A stretch of 64,000 bases of DNA from Hyphomicrobiales bacterium (GTDB lineage Bacteria; Pseudomonadota; Alphaproteobacteria; Rhizobiales; Rhizobiaceae): assembly GCA_900466005.1 (NCBI GenBank), contig UEGQ01000003.1, forward strand, positions 434,001-498,000, in the 5' to 3' direction. Positions 35,443 through 45,133 of the stretch are shown here, piece by piece; within the stretch, counting starts at the first letter, position 1; every line of letters begins with the position of its first letter. Made by a program: the position numbers and the translations under genes. The notes under the pieces were generated by a model. The model searched no databases. It saw nothing but the letters and a program-made list of their open reading frames with translations, and had not been told where the DNA came from.

Positions 35443-36396
35443 CTAGCCCATGAGATGTCTCAGGATTTCGTCTTCGCTGCTGACGTTGTCCTTGACGCGT
35501 ACCGTGTAATGTTCACCCGCTCGCCCGAACTCGCAGCGATAGAGATTCTTGCCGTTGGCGCTGACGTCGACCATGACGTCGCCACCATCGTGAAAGGCGA
35601 TCACGTCGCCCACCGCCAGGCGGGAAATCGTATCGAGAGTCAGCGGCTGCAACTGAATTCGTGCCTGCAGCTTCACCTGCGAGCGGCGAACCTGCTCGGC
35701 CATCTGCTCGGCCCATTCCTTGCGGCTCTGGCCCGCCTGGCTCCTCGACTTCGGCACCGTGACCACGGTCTTCAGCAGGGCCTTCTGGGGGATGACCACG
35801 TAGAATTCGGAGGCGACGGAGCCGAGTTCGACACCCATCTTGACGACGGCGCCGTACTCGTCGACGTGATCCTCCTCCGGTTTCGGGCGGTCTTCGGCGT
35901 TGTGCGGGCGTTCGAGTTGCGGTTCGAAGGAACCGGGGACGTCGATGCCCGAGCGCAGGACGTTGGCGATCTTGCCGATCACCATGACGGAGAGATCGAG
36001 CTCGATACGCGAGAGAGGACGCCGGATCGGCTCCTCGATCGTTTCTGGGAGTGCTCCCAGCAGGTTCTCCATCAGGGTGATGACGAAGGCGTTGCTGCAG
36101 CCGACGACGAAATTGGGGCTCCAGTTGCGCAGCGATCCGTCCGCCAGCACAACGTTGTCGCCGAGTTCGGCGACGAGTTCGCTCATCAGGCCGGCTTCGT
36201 GGCCGTTGTAGTGAACGTCGACCGGGAGGCCGGTTTCGCTCTGCAAGACGTCCGGCAGGAATTCGGTGAAGAGGTGGCCGAAATCGCTGCAGAGTTTCTC
36301 GACGGTTTTCCTGTCGCCCAGCCCTCCGGTGAGGCGCGCCAGCAGGGACTGATCCATTGCCGACCCCGGCTTGTTCGCGGTCATCGCCATGGTCAT
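35443..36396 (-). CDS. fliM: Flagellar motor switch protein FliM
   Basis: A 317-residue C-ring protein to which phospho-CheY2 binds. The middle domain is at about 45-210 ([39 protein letters not shown]). The C-terminal SpoA-like part (about 240-315) has [20 protein letters not shown] and [17 protein letters not shown]. The canonical N-terminal CheY-binding peptide of E. coli FliM is not obvious (the N-terminus reads [20 protein letters not shown]), as in other rhizobia. It overlaps the motA stop by 4 bases. Confidence 0.93.
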   Translation of the reverse strand: MTMAMTANKPGSAMDQSLLARLTGGLGDRKTVEKLCSDFGHLFTEFLPDVLQSETGLPVDVHYNGHEAGLMSELVAELGDNVVLADGSLRNWSPNFVVGCSNAFVITLMENLLGALPETIEEPIRRPLSRIELDLSVMVIGKIANVLRSGIDVPGSFEPQLERPHNAEDRPKPEEDHVDEYGAVVKMGVELGSVASEFYVVIPQKALLKTVVTVPKSRSQAGQSRKEWAEQMAEQVRRSQVKLQARIQLQPLTLDTISRLAVGDVIAFHDGGDVMVDVSANGKNLYRCEFGRAGEHYTVRVKDNVSSEDEILRHLMG

Positions 36397-37268
36397 GCCG
36401 CCGCCTTGTTCTCGCCGCCGGGGTTCATCATTTCCTGCTCGACCGCATCGATGGACGGACGCTCATGCGAGGAGATGGTCTTCCGTCCGTACTCGAGCGC
36501 GACCTGCGGCACGGAACCGTTCATGTAAGCAAGAAGCGTCTGCTTCACGATGATATACAGGCGATGTTGCTTGGTTCGGACAGTCTTGATCTGGGCGGCG
36601 AGCGGGTTGCAGATGCAATAGGAGAGGACGATCCCGAGCATGGTGCCGACGAGTGCGGCGCCGATCAGTCCGCCGAGAATTTCCGGCGATTCGTTGATCT
36701 TGCCCATCGCCTTGATAACCCCGAGAACGGCCGCGACAATACCGATGGCCGGGAAACTGTCACCCATGACCGTGATCGCGTTGTAAGGCTTCATCTTGTC
36801 GGCGAGGATGGTGTTGATTTCTTCGTCCATCAGCGCTTCGATCTCGTGGGAGCGGGCGTTCCCGATGATGATCAGTCGGACGTAATCACAGATGAAGGCA
36901 GTAAGGTCCTTGTTCTTCAGGACGGAAGGAGCCGACTGGAAGATCGATGATTCGTCGGGATTGTCGATGTGCGCTTCGATCTCGTTACGGGACTTCGTTC
37001 TCAGGTCGCGCATCAGGGAATAGAGCACACCCAGAACGTCGAGATAGTCTCGTTCCTTCGGGACCGCGTTCTTCAGCACCTCGGCGGTGGATTTTCCGGA
37101 GTCTTTCACCACCTTGATGGGATTGGCCATAATGAAGCCACCGAGACCCGCGCCGCCGATGATCATGAGCTCGAAGGGCTGGATGAGGACGTCGACATGT
37201 CCGCCCATGGCCATATAGCCGCCGAGGATACAGCCAAAAGTGATAACAAGTCCGACTATGATGTTCAT
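36393..37268 (-). CDS. motA: Flagellar stator protein MotA
   Basis: A 291-residue proton-channel subunit with four membrane helices (about 5-25, 33-52, 170-190 and 202-222). The large cytoplasmic loop between helices 2 and 3 contacts FliG. It has [20 protein letters not shown] near the N-terminus and the conserved [21 protein letters not shown] and [19 protein letters not shown] segments. First gene of the leftward motor operon; its promoter lies in the 179-base divergent gap shared with the DUF1217 gene. The MotB partner is elsewhere, at 53834-55063. Confidence 0.96.
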   Translation of the reverse strand: MNIIVGLVITFGCILGGYMAMGGHVDVLIQPFELMIIGGAGLGGFIMANPIKVVKDSGKSTAEVLKNAVPKERDYLDVLGVLYSLMRDLRTKSRNEIEAHIDNPDESSIFQSAPSVLKNKDLTAFICDYVRLIIIGNARSHEIEALMDEEINTILADKMKPYNAITVMGDSFPAIGIVAAVLGVIKAMGKINESPEILGGLIGAALVGTMLGIVLSYCICNPLAAQIKTVRTKQHRLYIIVKQTLLAYMNGSVPQVALEYGRKTISSHERPSIDAVEQEMMNPGGENKAAA

Positions 37269-37447
37269 ATCGCGCCCGCGGTGACAGTTATTTTTCGGGT
37301 CTAGCGATAGGGGCCTTGCCTTGCGTGAGGCTGAATGCCGCGGGTTTCACGGTTTGTGAACCTAGAGAAAGCTTCGCACAAGCCTTTTGCCGCAAGAAGG
37401 GCGATAACGGACGCCTACCCGATTGTCCACCAGAGGCGGAAAAGACC

Positions 37448-38227
37448 GTGACGACGACTTATGCGAGCTACCAGCTGATCACCGGGGATATCACCAGGTC
37501 CCTCGACCGCGTGGCGAAGGCGCCCGATGTCTCCCGCGAGACCGAGTATTACCTGTCCAGGATCGGCGACATAAAGTCCATTGACGACTTCATGGGCGAC
37601 AGCCGCCTGTACAACTATGCCCTGAAGGCGCACGGCCTCGAGGATATGGCGTATGCAAAGGCCTTCATTCGCAAGGTTCTGACCGAGGGTATCGCCGACA
37701 AGGAAGCCTTCGCCAATCAGCTTGCCGACAGCCGCTATTCCGAGCTCGTCAAGTCGTTGAACTTCGCCGAACAAGGCGAGGCTGCGACCGCGTTCACCAA
37801 AGCCCAGCAGGGGGTCGTCGACAAATACATGCGCCAGACGCTCGAAGAGCAGGCCGGTGCCGAAAATACGGGCGTGCGGCTGGCGCTCTACTTCGAGCGG
37901 ACCGCTCCGAAGATATCCTCGGCCATGGACATCCTCGCCGATGACGCGCTCTCGCAAGTGGTTCGCACGGCGCTCGGCCTGCCGGAAGAGTTCGCCGGCT
38001 CCGATATCGACCAGCAGGCCGCCACCATCGGCCGTATGGTCGACATCAAGGACTTCCAGGATCCGGAGAAGACGGGTCTCTTCCTCGAACGGTTCACCGC
38101 CATGTGGGAGCTGCAACATCCATCCGAGAGCTACGACCCGCTCGCGGTGTTCGGCTCCTCTTCCGGATACGGCATCTCGCCGGATCTGCTCATCTCGATC
38201 AACTCTCTCAAGCTCGGAGGCAGCTAA
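37448..38227 (+). CDS. DUF1217 family flagellar-locus protein
   Basis: A 259-residue, all-helical, soluble protein of the alphaproteobacterial DUF1217 family, found in rhizobial flagellar clusters. Visible family segments are ASYQLITGDITRSLDRVA, YYLSRIGDIKSIDDFMGD and RTALGLPEEFA. The role is not established. The start is GTG at 37448. The flgF GTG follows the stop codon with no spacing, so it is the first gene of the long rightward rod/basal-body operon and probably works with the rod proteins. No signal peptide is seen. Confidence 0.85.
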   Translation: MTTTYASYQLITGDITRSLDRVAKAPDVSRETEYYLSRIGDIKSIDDFMGDSRLYNYALKAHGLEDMAYAKAFIRKVLTEGIADKEAFANQLADSRYSELVKSLNFAEQGEAATAFTKAQQGVVDKYMRQTLEEQAGAENTGVRLALYFERTAPKISSAMDILADDALSQVVRTALGLPEEFAGSDIDQQAATIGRMVDIKDFQDPEKTGLFLERFTAMWELQHPSESYDPLAVFGSSSGYGISPDLLISINSLKLGGS

Positions 38228-38962
38228 GTGCAGTCGGGACTCTATGTTGCCCTGTCGTCTCAGGTCGCCCTCGAACGGCGCCTCACGACCATCGCTGACA
38301 ATATTGCCAATGTGAACACGGTCGGCTTCCGCGGCACCGAGGTTAAATTCGACGAGGTCCTCAGCCGGACCCATAACGATCTCAACGCCAAGATTGCCTT
38401 CGTCTCGCAGGGTAACGACTATCTCTCGACGCGAGCCGGCGAATTGCAGCACACCGGCAACGAGCTGGACTTCGCGATCAAGGGCGATGCCTGGTTTGCG
38501 ATCGACACGCCGGCAGGGCAGGTCCTGACCCGCGACGGGCGGTTTACCATCAAGGAGACGGGGGAACTCGTATCCTTGCGCGGTTATCCGGTTCTCGATG
38601 CCGGCGGCGCGCCGATCCAGCTCAATCGTGCCGGTGGTCCGCCGACGGTCGGGCACGACGGCAAAATTCTCCAGGATGGCCGTCAGGTCGCTGTCCTCGG
38701 CGTCTTTTCCGCCGATGTCAGCAAGGGGTTCGTGCGCTACGAGAACAGCGGCATCACCACCGTCGACCAGCCGCAACCCGTCGTCGACAACAACCAGATC
38801 TCCGTGGTGCAGGGTTACCTCGAAAACTCCAACGTCAACGGCATCAGTGAAATTACCCAGCTCATCCAGGTCAACCGTGCGTTCGAGAGCGTCAGTTCGC
38901 TGATGCGCGACAGCGAGAGCTCGCTGAACGATGCGATCAAGACGCTCGGCGGATCGAGCTGA
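38228..38962 (+). CDS. flgF: Flagellar basal-body rod protein FlgF
   Basis: A 244-residue proximal rod protein exported by the flagellar type III system. The N-terminal rod signature LYVALSSQVALERRLTTIA is followed by DNIANVNTVGFRG. The middle has DFAIKGDAWFAIDTPAGQVLTRDG. The C-terminal flg_bbr_C domain has QGYLENSNVNGISEITQLIQ and NRAFESVSSLMRD. The start is GTG immediately after the DUF1217 stop codon. There is no Sec signal, as expected. Confidence 0.95.
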   Translation: MQSGLYVALSSQVALERRLTTIADNIANVNTVGFRGTEVKFDEVLSRTHNDLNAKIAFVSQGNDYLSTRAGELQHTGNELDFAIKGDAWFAIDTPAGQVLTRDGRFTIKETGELVSLRGYPVLDAGGAPIQLNRAGGPPTVGHDGKILQDGRQVAVLGVFSADVSKGFVRYENSGITTVDQPQPVVDNNQISVVQGYLENSNVNGISEITQLIQVNRAFESVSSLMRDSESSLNDAIKTLGGSS

Positions 38963-38974
38963 GGTCGCTGAGCC

Positions 38975-40375
38975 ATGTCTGATTCCGTCCCCGCTGAATT
39001 CGCCCTTTCCGGCAAGCTGACCCAGCTCGCGGGCCTGGCGGCACGCTATGCAGATCCCGCGTTCTCAGTGACCCACGGCGGGCGTGTGCGCACGATCGCC
39101 GCCGGTCATTACACGGTGGCGGGACTTTCGCGGCACGTGAGGCTCGGTGAATTCGTCGCCCATCGCAGCCCGACCGGAATTCACCTCGGAGAGGTGGTGC
39201 GGGTGGAGCCTGACGTCGCCTATGTCTGCCCGATCGAACCCGGCGAGCCGATCGGCATCCATGATCTCGTCATTCGCAAGGGTGCCTTCAGGATCGCTCC
39301 CGACGACAGCTGGTGCGGCCGCACGATCAACGCGCTCGGCGAGCCGATCGACGGACGCGGGCCGCTCACGCCCGGCCTGCTGCGCCGTCCGGTCTCCAAC
39401 AGCGCGCCGCCGTCCATGGCGCGGCGGCGCGTGGAGCAGGGGTTTCGCACCGGCGTCCGGGCGATCGACATCTTCTCGCCCCTGTGCTTCGGCCAGCGCC
39501 TCGGCATCTTTGCCGGGTCTGGCGTGGGCAAGTCGACACTTCTGTCGATGCTCGCCCGGGCCGACGCCTTCGACAAGGTCGTGATCGCGCTCGTCGGTGA
39601 ACGTGGACGCGAGGTGCGTGAGTTCATCGAGGACACGCTCGGACCGAACATGAAGAAGTCGGTGGCGGTCATCGCCACCAGCGACGAGAGCCCGATGCTG
39701 CGCAAGATGGCACCGCTGGCGGCCATGACGATCGCCGAACACTTCCGCGACCGCGGTGAAAACGTACTCTTCATCGTCGACAGCGTTACCCGCTTCGCCC
39801 ATGCGATACGCGAGGTGGCGATGGCCGCCGGCGAGCCGCCCGTTGCGCGCGGCTACCCCGCCTCGGTGTTCACCGAGCTGCCGCGCCTCTTGGAACGGGC
39901 AGGCCCCGGCACCGAAGGCTCGGGGACGATCACCGCCATCATTTCGATTCTCGTTGATGGTGACAATCACAACGACCCGATCGCCGATTCGACGCGCGGC
40001 ATTCTCGACGGCCATATCGTGCTCGACCGCTCGCTGGCGGAAGAGGGGCGCTATCCGCCGATCAATCCGCTCGCCTCGATCTCGCGCCTTGCGCGCAAGG
40101 CCTGGAGCGATGATCAGGAGAAACTGGTCTCCCGCCTGAAGACGCTCATCCACCGTTTCGAAGAAACCCGCGACCTGCGCCTGATCGGGGGATATCGCGC
40201 CGGCAGCGATCCTGATCTCGACATGGCGATCAAGCAGGTGCCGGTGATCTACGAGGTTCTGAAGCAGACGCCCGGCGATAGGCCGGCGATGGATGCCTAC
40301 GCCGATCTTGCCAACGCCTTGAAGCAGGCGGCGACGCAGCCGGCGCCGGCCGCCATCGGAAAAATGAGGGGATAG
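38975..40375 (+). CDS. fliI: Flagellum-specific ATPase FliI
   Basis: A 466-residue F1-like ATPase that energises or regulates flagellar protein export. Walker A is GSGVGKSTLL (about residue 183), with GERGREVREF, Walker B VLFIVDSVTRFAHA and the YPASVFTELPRLLERAG loop. The length is normal. It lies 12 bases after flgF. No fliH or fliJ gene flanks it; a FliH-like candidate lies at 53193-53837. Confidence 0.97.
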   Translation: MSDSVPAEFALSGKLTQLAGLAARYADPAFSVTHGGRVRTIAAGHYTVAGLSRHVRLGEFVAHRSPTGIHLGEVVRVEPDVAYVCPIEPGEPIGIHDLVIRKGAFRIAPDDSWCGRTINALGEPIDGRGPLTPGLLRRPVSNSAPPSMARRRVEQGFRTGVRAIDIFSPLCFGQRLGIFAGSGVGKSTLLSMLARADAFDKVVIALVGERGREVREFIEDTLGPNMKKSVAVIATSDESPMLRKMAPLAAMTIAEHFRDRGENVLFIVDSVTRFAHAIREVAMAAGEPPVARGYPASVFTELPRLLERAGPGTEGSGTITAIISILVDGDNHNDPIADSTRGILDGHIVLDRSLAEEGRYPPINPLASISRLARKAWSDDQEKLVSRLKTLIHRFEETRDLRLIGGYRAGSDPDLDMAIKQVPVIYEVLKQTPGDRPAMDAYADLANALKQAATQPAPAAIGKMRG

Positions 40376-40377
40376 TC

Positions 40378-40938
40378 GTGACCGACTTCGATACCGACGA
40401 ACGGACAGGGTCCCCGAAGCCTCACGCTTCGCGCGCGATGTCGACCACCGACCGCGTTCTCGCCGTGACGGGGGTCGCCCTCGCCTGTGCGGCCGCATTC
40501 TTCCCTTGGTACGTCTTTTTCAACGAAGAGAAGTTCGGCATCCGCGTCGCGGAAATGGATCATACGCGTGACCTGCCGGAAACGCCTGGTCGCAACGTCT
40601 TCAGTGTCTCGCCCCTCGCGATGGTCGACAAGGACGACAACGGACCGAAGCTCAACTGGCCGAAGACCGACCCGCTGGTGACGGCGACGGTCTCCAAGAT
40701 CGGCAAGGAAAACGCGGCCGGAAAGGAACTGAAAGAGCAGCAGCCGTTCCCGGGCAAGAGTGGCTTCCGTCTTCTGCACGTCGCGAACGGCCGGGCGCTG
40801 ATCGAGGATAATTCCGGCATGTATATCGTGCGGGTCGGCTCGATTCTCCCCGACAACAGTCGCGTCGCAACGCTGGAACAGCGCGAAGGCAAGTGGGTGA
40901 TCGTCAGCTCCACGGGCGCCGTCTACGAGCCCGATTGA
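40378..40938 (+). CDS. Membrane-anchored hypothetical flagellar-locus protein
   Basis: A 186-residue protein starting with GTG two bases after the fliI stop. A charged N-terminal 25 residues precede one membrane helix (about 27-48, VLAVTGVALACAAAFFPWYVFF), followed by a periplasmic part with a C-terminal beta-rich domain (FRLLHVANGRALIEDNSG, YIVRVGSILPDNSRVATL). I recognise it only as the conserved rhizobial protein found between fliI and flgB. It is not a FliJ-like coiled coil. Tight spacing to fliI implies co-translation. Function unknown. Confidence 0.75.
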   Translation: MTDFDTDERTGSPKPHASRAMSTTDRVLAVTGVALACAAAFFPWYVFFNEEKFGIRVAEMDHTRDLPETPGRNVFSVSPLAMVDKDDNGPKLNWPKTDPLVTATVSKIGKENAAGKELKEQQPFPGKSGFRLLHVANGRALIEDNSGMYIVRVGSILPDNSRVATLEQREGKWVIVSSTGAVYEPD

Positions 40939-41012
40939 CGTTCGTCTACCCGTAAGTCCCACGCAAGATTACGTGCGTAGGTTCACATCCAGAAAGTGAC
41001 GGAGTGAAGCCT

Positions 41013-41399
41013 ATGCAGCCTATCCAGTTGTTCGCTTTGGCCTCCAGGCAAGCCGAATGGCTTTCCATTCGCCAGGAGGTCGTTGCCAGCAACATCGCCA
41101 ATGCCAACACCCCCGACTATCGCGCCAGGGAGGTTACCCCCTTCAGCGCGGTGCTGGACGAGACGGTGCCACGCATGGCGAGGACCAATCCCGGTCATCT
41201 CGCCGCGAGCGAGTACGGTGACGACGTGGAAGTTCGTGAAGCCGACCTCAACCAGGAGATCGGCGTTCTCGAATCCGGCAACAGCGTCGCGCTGGCTGAC
41301 GAATTGACCAAGGCGGGAGAAATCGGTCGCCAGCATCAGCTCAACACGGCTCTCGTCACATCCTTTCATCGCATGATGCTGATGACTGTTAAGAGGTAA
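41013..41399 (+). CDS. flgB: Flagellar basal-body rod protein FlgB
   Basis: A 128-residue proximal rod protein. ALASRQAEWLSIRQEVVASN and IANANTPDYRARE are the rod N-terminal signature; the C-terminal helix has QLNTALVTSFHRMMLMTVKR. ATG at 41013 is preferred over GTG at 41004, because GGAG lies 8 bases before the ATG. It is exported by the type III system without a cleaved signal. flgC follows after 3 bases. Confidence 0.94.
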   Translation: MQPIQLFALASRQAEWLSIRQEVVASNIANANTPDYRAREVTPFSAVLDETVPRMARTNPGHLAASEYGDDVEVREADLNQEIGVLESGNSVALADELTKAGEIGRQHQLNTALVTSFHRMMLMTVKR

Positions 41400-41402
41400 G
41401 CC

Positions 41403-41822
41403 ATGGATCCGCTGTCAGCCGCCCTCAAGATCGCCGGCAGTGGGCTGGAAGCCCAGTCCACCCGTCTGCGTGTCGTCTCGGAAAACATCGCCAACGCACG
41501 CTCGACCGGCGATACGCCCGGTGCCGAGCCTTACCGGCGCAAGACGGTCACTTTCGGGGCCGAGCTCGACAAGGTGAGCGGTGCCGATCTCGTGGCGGTG
41601 AAGAGACTTGGCGAGGACGATTCCGATTTCATCCAGGAGTTTGATCCCGGCAATCCCGCTGCGGACGAGCGCGGCTACGTCAAGATGCCGAATGTCAATG
41701 TCCTGATCGAAATGGCCGACATGCGCGAGGCCAACCGCACCTACGAGGCGAATCTGCAGACGGTCAAACAGACGCGTGACCTGATCTCCTCGACCATCAA
41801 CCTGCTGAAAGCTTCGCAATGA
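41403..41822 (+). CDS. flgC: Flagellar basal-body rod protein FlgC
   Basis: A 139-residue proximal rod protein with [20 protein letters not shown] and the [11 protein letters not shown] signature at the N-terminus. A central [15 protein letters not shown] region precedes the C-terminal [21 protein letters not shown] and [15 protein letters not shown]. Length matches the family. It overlaps fliE by 4 bases. Confidence 0.96.
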   Translation: MDPLSAALKIAGSGLEAQSTRLRVVSENIANARSTGDTPGAEPYRRKTVTFGAELDKVSGADLVAVKRLGEDDSDFIQEFDPGNPAADERGYVKMPNVNVLIEMADMREANRTYEANLQTVKQTRDLISSTINLLKASQ

Positions 41823-42160
41823 TTGAGAAGACTGAAGACGTAACTTCGCTTTCCCGTTCCTCCGGACTCGGATTTTTCGCCGGTGAGTCCGCCTCCACCT
41901 CCGTGGGACCGTCTGACGGCGTCACCCCGGGTGCCGCAACCGGTCTGAGTTTTGCCGGTGTGTTGGGCAGCTTGGCCACCGATGCTGTCAATAATCTGAA
42001 GCAGGCGGAAGTCACCTCCTTCGAGGGCATCAAGGGTACGGCCAACACCCGCGAGGTCGTCGACGCCGTGCTCGCCGCGGAACAGTCGCTGCAGACTGCG
42101 ATCGCGCTGCGCGACAAGATCGTCACGGCCTATCTCGAAATCACCAAGATGCAGATATAG
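41819..42160 (+). CDS. fliE: Flagellar hook-basal body protein FliE
   Basis: A 113-residue protein that joins the MS ring to the rod. A variable Ser/Gly-rich N-terminus is followed by conserved C-terminal helices ([38 protein letters not shown]). The ATG overlaps the flgC stop by 4 bases. flgG starts 18 bases downstream. Confidence 0.93.
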   Translation: MIEKTEDVTSLSRSSGLGFFAGESASTSVGPSDGVTPGAATGLSFAGVLGSLATDAVNNLKQAEVTSFEGIKGTANTREVVDAVLAAEQSLQTAIALRDKIVTAYLEITKMQI

Positions 42161-42178
42161 CGGATCAAGGACGGACAC

Positions 42179-42967
42179 ATGAGAGCGCTTGCCATCGCGG
42201 CCACCGGCATGGATGCACAGCAGACCAATCTCGAGGTCATCGCCAACAACATCGCCAACATCAACACGACCGGCTACAAGCGGGCCCGGGCCGAGTTCGC
42301 CGACCTTCTGTATCAGACGGAGCGCACCCAGGGCGTAGCCAACCGCGCCAACCAGGCGATCGTGCCGGAGGGTGCCAATATCGGTCTCGGCGTGCAGACC
42401 GCCGCGGTTCGCAACATCCATACCCAGGGCGAGCTCGCGCAGACCTCGAACGATCTCGACGTCGCGCTGGTCGGCCGCGGCTGGTTCCAGATCGAGGCGC
42501 CAGACGGCACGATCCTCTACAGCCGGTCGGGAGCGTTCAACACCAATGCCGATGGCCAGCTGGTGACGATCGACGGCTATGCCGTATCGCCGGCGATCAC
42601 CGTTCCGGAAAATGCAAGCGAAGTGGTCATCAGCCGTACCGGCATGGTTTCCGCGCGCATCGGCAACAGCAACGACTTCACCGAACTCGGGCAGCTCACG
42701 ATTGCCAACTTCGTCAATGAAGCCGGCCTGAAGCCGCTCGGCGACAACCTCTTCGCGCAGACCGCGGCCTCCGGCGAGCCGATCGTCGGTGCGCCCGAAG
42801 ACCCGGGCTTTGCCTATCTGAAGCAACGCTACCTGGAATCGTCGAACGTCGATTCGGTCAGGGAGATCACCGACATGATCTCCGCCCAGCGAGCCTACGA
42901 GATGAACTCGAAGGTCATCCAGACCGCCGACGAGATGGCACAGATCGTCAGCAAGAACCTGAAGTAG
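42179..42967 (+). CDS. flgG: Flagellar distal rod protein FlgG
   Basis: A 262-residue distal rod protein. [20 protein letters not shown] and [15 protein letters not shown] are the N-terminal signature. [20 protein letters not shown] lies in the middle, and [20 protein letters not shown] and [17 protein letters not shown] at the C-terminus. Length is the family norm. Confidence 0.97.
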   Translation: MRALAIAATGMDAQQTNLEVIANNIANINTTGYKRARAEFADLLYQTERTQGVANRANQAIVPEGANIGLGVQTAAVRNIHTQGELAQTSNDLDVALVGRGWFQIEAPDGTILYSRSGAFNTNADGQLVTIDGYAVSPAITVPENASEVVISRTGMVSARIGNSNDFTELGQLTIANFVNEAGLKPLGDNLFAQTAASGEPIVGAPEDPGFAYLKQRYLESSNVDSVREITDMISAQRAYEMNSKVIQTADEMAQIVSKNLK

Positions 42968-42984
42968 GCAGGAGGCAGGCAAAC

Positions 42985-43470
42985 ATGAGGTTTCGCCGGA
43001 TCACCAGATACGCAAGAGCGATGGCCGCGTTTGCGGTGGTCGCATCCTTCGTATTCGGCCAGACCCCGTCGGCCGCGGCGAAGGACGGCTACGCCGTGGT
43101 GCCGATGCAGACGATCTATCCCGGCGAGACAATCTCCGCTTCGCAGGTCGAGGAAGTGAGGGTCACGAATCCCAATCTGGCCGGCGGGTATGCGAGTTCG
43201 GTCGGCCAGGTGATCGGCATGGTCACGAAGCGAACCCTGCTGCAGGGCCGGACGATCCCCTTGTCCGGACTGCGGGAGGCTTACGCGATCAAGCGCGGCA
43301 GCAGCGTCCGCCTGACGTTCGCGATCGGCAGTCTGGTGATCTCCGCATCCGGAACACCTCTGACAGATGCCGGTGTCGGTGACGTCATCAAGGTTCGCAA
43401 CATCGATTCCGGTGCGATCGTCAGCGGTACGGTGATGGCGGATGGTACGGTACAGGTGATGGCGAAATGA
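42985..43470 (+). CDS. flgA: P-ring assembly chaperone FlgA
   Basis: A 161-residue periplasmic chaperone that helps FlgI form the P ring around the rod. A signal peptide (about residues 1-32, basic start then AFAVVASFVFGQTPSAAA) precedes an SAF-type domain (YPGETISASQVEEV, KRTLLQGRTIPLSGL) and a C-terminal GDVIKVRNIDSGAIVSGTV. It is shorter than enterobacterial FlgA (219), as usual in rhizobia. It overlaps flgI by 4 bases. Confidence 0.94.
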   Translation: MRFRRITRYARAMAAFAVVASFVFGQTPSAAAKDGYAVVPMQTIYPGETISASQVEEVRVTNPNLAGGYASSVGQVIGMVTKRTLLQGRTIPLSGLREAYAIKRGSSVRLTFAIGSLVISASGTPLTDAGVGDVIKVRNIDSGAIVSGTVMADGTVQVMAK

Positions 43471-44591
43471 GTTTTCTACGGAAAGGCGCGCTGGCCCTGC
43501 TCAGCTTGTTTCTCGGCCTGGCCTGCGCCTCCGGCGCGAGTGCTGCCACAGCGTCGCGCATCAAGGACATCGCGTCGCTGCAGTCGGGACGTGACAACCA
43601 GCTGATCGGTTACGGTCTCGTGGTCGGCCTCCAAGGAACCGGCGACAGCCTGCGCTCCTCGCCCTTCACCGAGCAGTCCCTGCGGGCGATGCTGCAGAAT
43701 CTCGGAATCTCGACGCAGGGCGGCCAGTCGAACGCCAAGAACATCGCTGCGGTCATGGTGACGGCCACCCTCCCGCCTTTTGCGAGTCCCGGCAGCCGTA
43801 TCGACGCGACGGTGAGTTCGCTCGGCGATGCCTCCTCTCTGCGTGGCGGCACGCTGGTGATGACCTCGCTCACCGGTGCCGACGGCCAGATCTACGCCGT
43901 CTCTCAGGGCTCGGTCATCGTCTCGGGGTTCAACGCGCAAGGCCAGGCCGCGAGTGTCACCGAAGGTGTCACCACCTCCGGCCGCGTGCCAAACGGCGCG
44001 ATCATCGAGCGCGAGCTTCCGTCGAAATTCAAGGATTCTGTCAATCTCGTCCTGCAGCTGAGAAATCCCGACTTCACCACCGCGATCCGGATTTCCGAGA
44101 CGGTGAACGCCTACGCGGGATCGCGCTACGGTGGACCCATCGCAGAAGCGCGCGACTCCCAGGAAGTCGTCATCCAGAAGCCGCGTCAGGCAGATCTCGC
44201 CCGGTTGATGGCGGAGATCGAAAATCTCGTCGTAGAAACGGATTCACCGGCCAAGGTCGTCATCAACGAACGCACCGGCACCATCGTGATCGGCGCCGAG
44301 GTCCGTGTCTCGAAGGTCGCCGTGAGCTACGGCACGCTGACCGTACAGGTCACGGAAACCCCGCAGATCATACAGCCGCTGCCGTTCTCGCGCGGCCAGA
44401 CCGCAGTGCAGCCGCAGACTGACATCCTCGCCCAGAAGGACGGCGGCCCGGTCGCCATCGTCGACGGTCCGGACCTGCGGACCCTCGTCAGCGGATTGAA
44501 CAATATCGGCGTCAAGCCCGACGGCATCATCGCGATTCTTCAGGGGATCAAGTCGGCCGGCGCACTTCAGGCGGAGCTCGTCCTGCAATGA
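43467..44591 (+). CDS. flgI: Flagellar P-ring protein FlgI
   Basis: A 374-residue Sec-exported periplasmic ring protein. The signal peptide runs to about residue 26 (LALLSLFLGLACASGASA). The mature protein begins with RIKDIASLQSGRDNQLIGYG and LVVGLQGTGDSLRSSPFTEQ, then NLGISTQ, NIAAVMVTATLPPFASPGSR and the C-terminal LVSGLNNIGVKPDGIIAILQ. It overlaps both flgA and motE by 4 bases. Confidence 0.97.
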   Translation: MSFLRKGALALLSLFLGLACASGASAATASRIKDIASLQSGRDNQLIGYGLVVGLQGTGDSLRSSPFTEQSLRAMLQNLGISTQGGQSNAKNIAAVMVTATLPPFASPGSRIDATVSSLGDASSLRGGTLVMTSLTGADGQIYAVSQGSVIVSGFNAQGQAASVTEGVTTSGRVPNGAIIERELPSKFKDSVNLVLQLRNPDFTTAIRISETVNAYAGSRYGGPIAEARDSQEVVIQKPRQADLARLMAEIENLVVETDSPAKVVINERTGTIVIGAEVRVSKVAVSYGTLTVQVTETPQIIQPLPFSRGQTAVQPQTDILAQKDGGPVAIVDGPDLRTLVSGLNNIGVKPDGIIAILQGIKSAGALQAELVLQ

Positions 44592-45133
44592 TGGAGCGAA
44601 TCGATCGCAATATCCGTTTCTCGCTCGCCGGAACCGCCGCCCTTGCGGCGTTCCTGGCTGCTGTTCCCGTGGGCACCGCTGTTGCAGAGGACGTTGCCGC
44701 CCTTGGCTCGCCGGCCGGCGGAGCGACGCAGCAGGAAATCCAGCAGTTCTGCACCAGCATCGCCGATCCGGCGCGTGATCAGCGCTATCTGCTGCAGAAG
44801 CAGGAACTCGAAAAGTTGCAGGCAGAGGTCGACCAGCGCATCGGGGTCCTTGAACAGCGCAAGGCCGAATACGAAGACTGGCTGAAGCGCCGCAATGATT
44901 TCATGCAGCAGGCCGAGGTCAATCTCGTCGAAATCTACAAGAACATGAAGGCGGACGCAGCCGCTCCTCAGCTCGAAAAGATCGACCCCGTTCTGGCCGC
45001 GGCCATCGTCATGAAGCTGCCGGCGCGTCAGTCGAGCCAGATCCTCAGCGAGATGAATGCCGAGAAGGCCGCCATCGTTGCAGGCGTGATGTCGAGTGCC
45101 GCTGATCCTACCACCTCGAGGGACCCCTCATGA
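44588..45133 (+). CDS. motE: Motility protein MotE (MotC chaperone)
   Basis: A 181-residue periplasmic protein with a signal peptide (about 1-33, LAGTAALAAFLAAVPVGTAVA). A coiled-coil region (about 68-115: QKQELEKLQAEVDQRIGVLE) is followed by a MgtE-N-like C-terminal part (LEKIDPVLAAAIVMKLPARQ, SSQILSEMNAEKAAIVAGVM). In S. meliloti MotE is a dimeric chaperone needed for correct folding and stability of MotC. It overlaps flgI and flgH by 4 bases each. Confidence 0.9.
   Translation: MMERIDRNIRFSLAGTAALAAFLAAVPVGTAVAEDVAALGSPAGGATQQEIQQFCTSIADPARDQRYLLQKQELEKLQAEVDQRIGVLEQRKAEYEDWLKRRNDFMQQAEVNLVEIYKNMKADAAAPQLEKIDPVLAAAIVMKLPARQSSQILSEMNAEKAAIVAGVMSSAADPTTSRDPS

Noticed and set aside
39065-40498. 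Long minus-strand frame opposite fliI
   Set aside because: Shadow of fliI codon bias; Arg/His-rich, no domain, and no ribosome site.
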